Source: Rhodospirillales bacterium | GTDB taxonomy: Bacteria; Pseudomonadota; Alphaproteobacteria; Rhodospirillales; Magnetospirillaceae | Direction: 5' to 3' | Length of the DNA stretch: 5,248 nucleotides | NCBI GenBank assembly: GCA_030040955.1 | Contig: JASHSH010000297.1 | Span: forward strand, 1-5,248 | Part shown: piece after piece, positions 4,881-5,248 of the stretch | How the letters are laid out: each line of letters starts with the position of its first letter | How positions within the stretch are numbered: position 1 is the stretch's first letter | Notes under the pieces: generated by a model | Databases searched by the model: none | What the model saw: only the letters and a program-made list of their open reading frames with translations | Told to the model about the DNA's origin: nothing | Program-made: the position numbers and the translations under genes

Positions 4881-5248
4881 TCAGGCGGCCTTGAGGACCT
4901 CGTCGCCCTTCTGCCAGTTGCACGGGCACAGCTCGTCGGTCTGCAACGCGTCGAGGACGCGCAGCACTTCCTGCGGATTGCGCCCGACGCTGAGATCGTT
5001 CACCGAGGCGAAGCGGATCGTGCCCTCGGGGTCGACGATGAAGGTGGCGCGCAGGGCCACGCCCTCGATCTTGTCGAGCACGCCCAGAGCCCCGCTCAGC
5101 TCTCGCTTGATGTCGGAGAGCATGGGGAACGGTAGGTTCTTCAGGTCGGCGTGATTCTGCCGCCAGGCGAGGTGGACATACTCGCTGTCGATGCTCGCGC
5201 CGTAGATCACCGCGTCGCGATCGGCGAACTCGCCGTTCAGCTTGCCGA
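4881..5248 (-). CDS. ahpC: Peroxiredoxin AhpC, 3' part
   Basis: AhpC is a cytoplasmic 2-Cys peroxiredoxin that reduces hydrogen peroxide, organic hydroperoxides and peroxynitrite. The visible 121 C-terminal residues run from GKLNGEFADRDAVIYGAS to the stop codon; the start and the peroxidatic Cys lie past the right edge. The visible part keeps the peroxiredoxin core: SIDSEYVHLAWRQNH, NLPFPMLSDIKRELSGALGV, and GVALRATFIVDPEG with the conserved Arg. It ends with DELCPCNWQKGDEVLKAA. The CPC near the C-terminus matches the M. tuberculosis type of AhpC, which has two nearby C-terminal cysteines and is recycled by AhpD instead of AhpF. Finding ahpD immediately downstream agrees with this. An internal GTG at 5210 is not the start, because homologous sequence continues upstream in the same frame to the window edge. 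Its promoter and any OxyR site lie outside the window. Confidence 0.95.
   Translation of the reverse strand, partial: GKLNGEFADRDAVIYGASIDSEYVHLAWRQNHADLKNLPFPMLSDIKRELSGALGVLDKIEGVALRATFIVDPEGTIRFASVNDLSVGRNPQEVLRVLDALQTDELCPCNWQKGDEVLKAA

Overview
This window looks like chromosomal DNA from a GC-rich Gram-negative bacterium, most likely an alphaproteobacterium. The evidence is strong G/C bias at third codon positions, Sec signal peptides, a lipoprotein signal, an outer-membrane porin, and the general look of the proteins. I cannot name a genus. There is no sign of a mobile element, CRISPR array, rRNA or tRNA.

Layout from left to right. (1) The 5' part of a phosphate-selective-porin-like (OprO/OprP type) gene on the minus strand, running off the left edge. 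(2) An AT-rich intergenic region (about 427-676) holding three closely packed inverted repeats, probably the porin control region. (3) A minus-strand gene (677-1393) for a winged-helix regulator with an OmpR/PhoB-type DNA-binding domain and no usable phosphoacceptor receiver. (4) A 348-base divergent intergenic region (1394-1741). (5) Two plus-strand genes: a small lipoprotein of unknown function (1742-2293) and a large exported phosphoesterase of the phospholipase C/acid phosphatase family (2414-4246). (6) A minus-strand pair convergent with them: ahpD (4266-4817), preceded by the 3' part of ahpC (4881 to the right edge).

Functionally there are two blocks. The left block suggests an envelope phosphate or phosphoester acquisition theme: a porin related to anion/phosphate channels, a PhoB-family DNA-binding protein, a lipoprotein, and a secreted phosphoesterase that could release phosphate from organic esters or phospholipids. 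That these genes act together is inference. The right block is a well-understood peroxide defence pair, in which AhpC reduces peroxides and AhpD recycles AhpC.

The most unusual signals are at the phosphoesterase start. The only well-placed Shine-Dalgarno sequence precedes an ACG codon that would complete a normal signal peptide, while the first canonical start (GTG 2414) removes the signal peptide n-region and has no ribosome site. An 8-bp inverted repeat could also mask that Shine-Dalgarno sequence. Other points of interest are the paired 14-bp inverted repeats upstream of the porin, the receiver-less regulator, and a perfect 12-bp hairpin between ahpC and ahpD. I found no clearly new multi-gene system.
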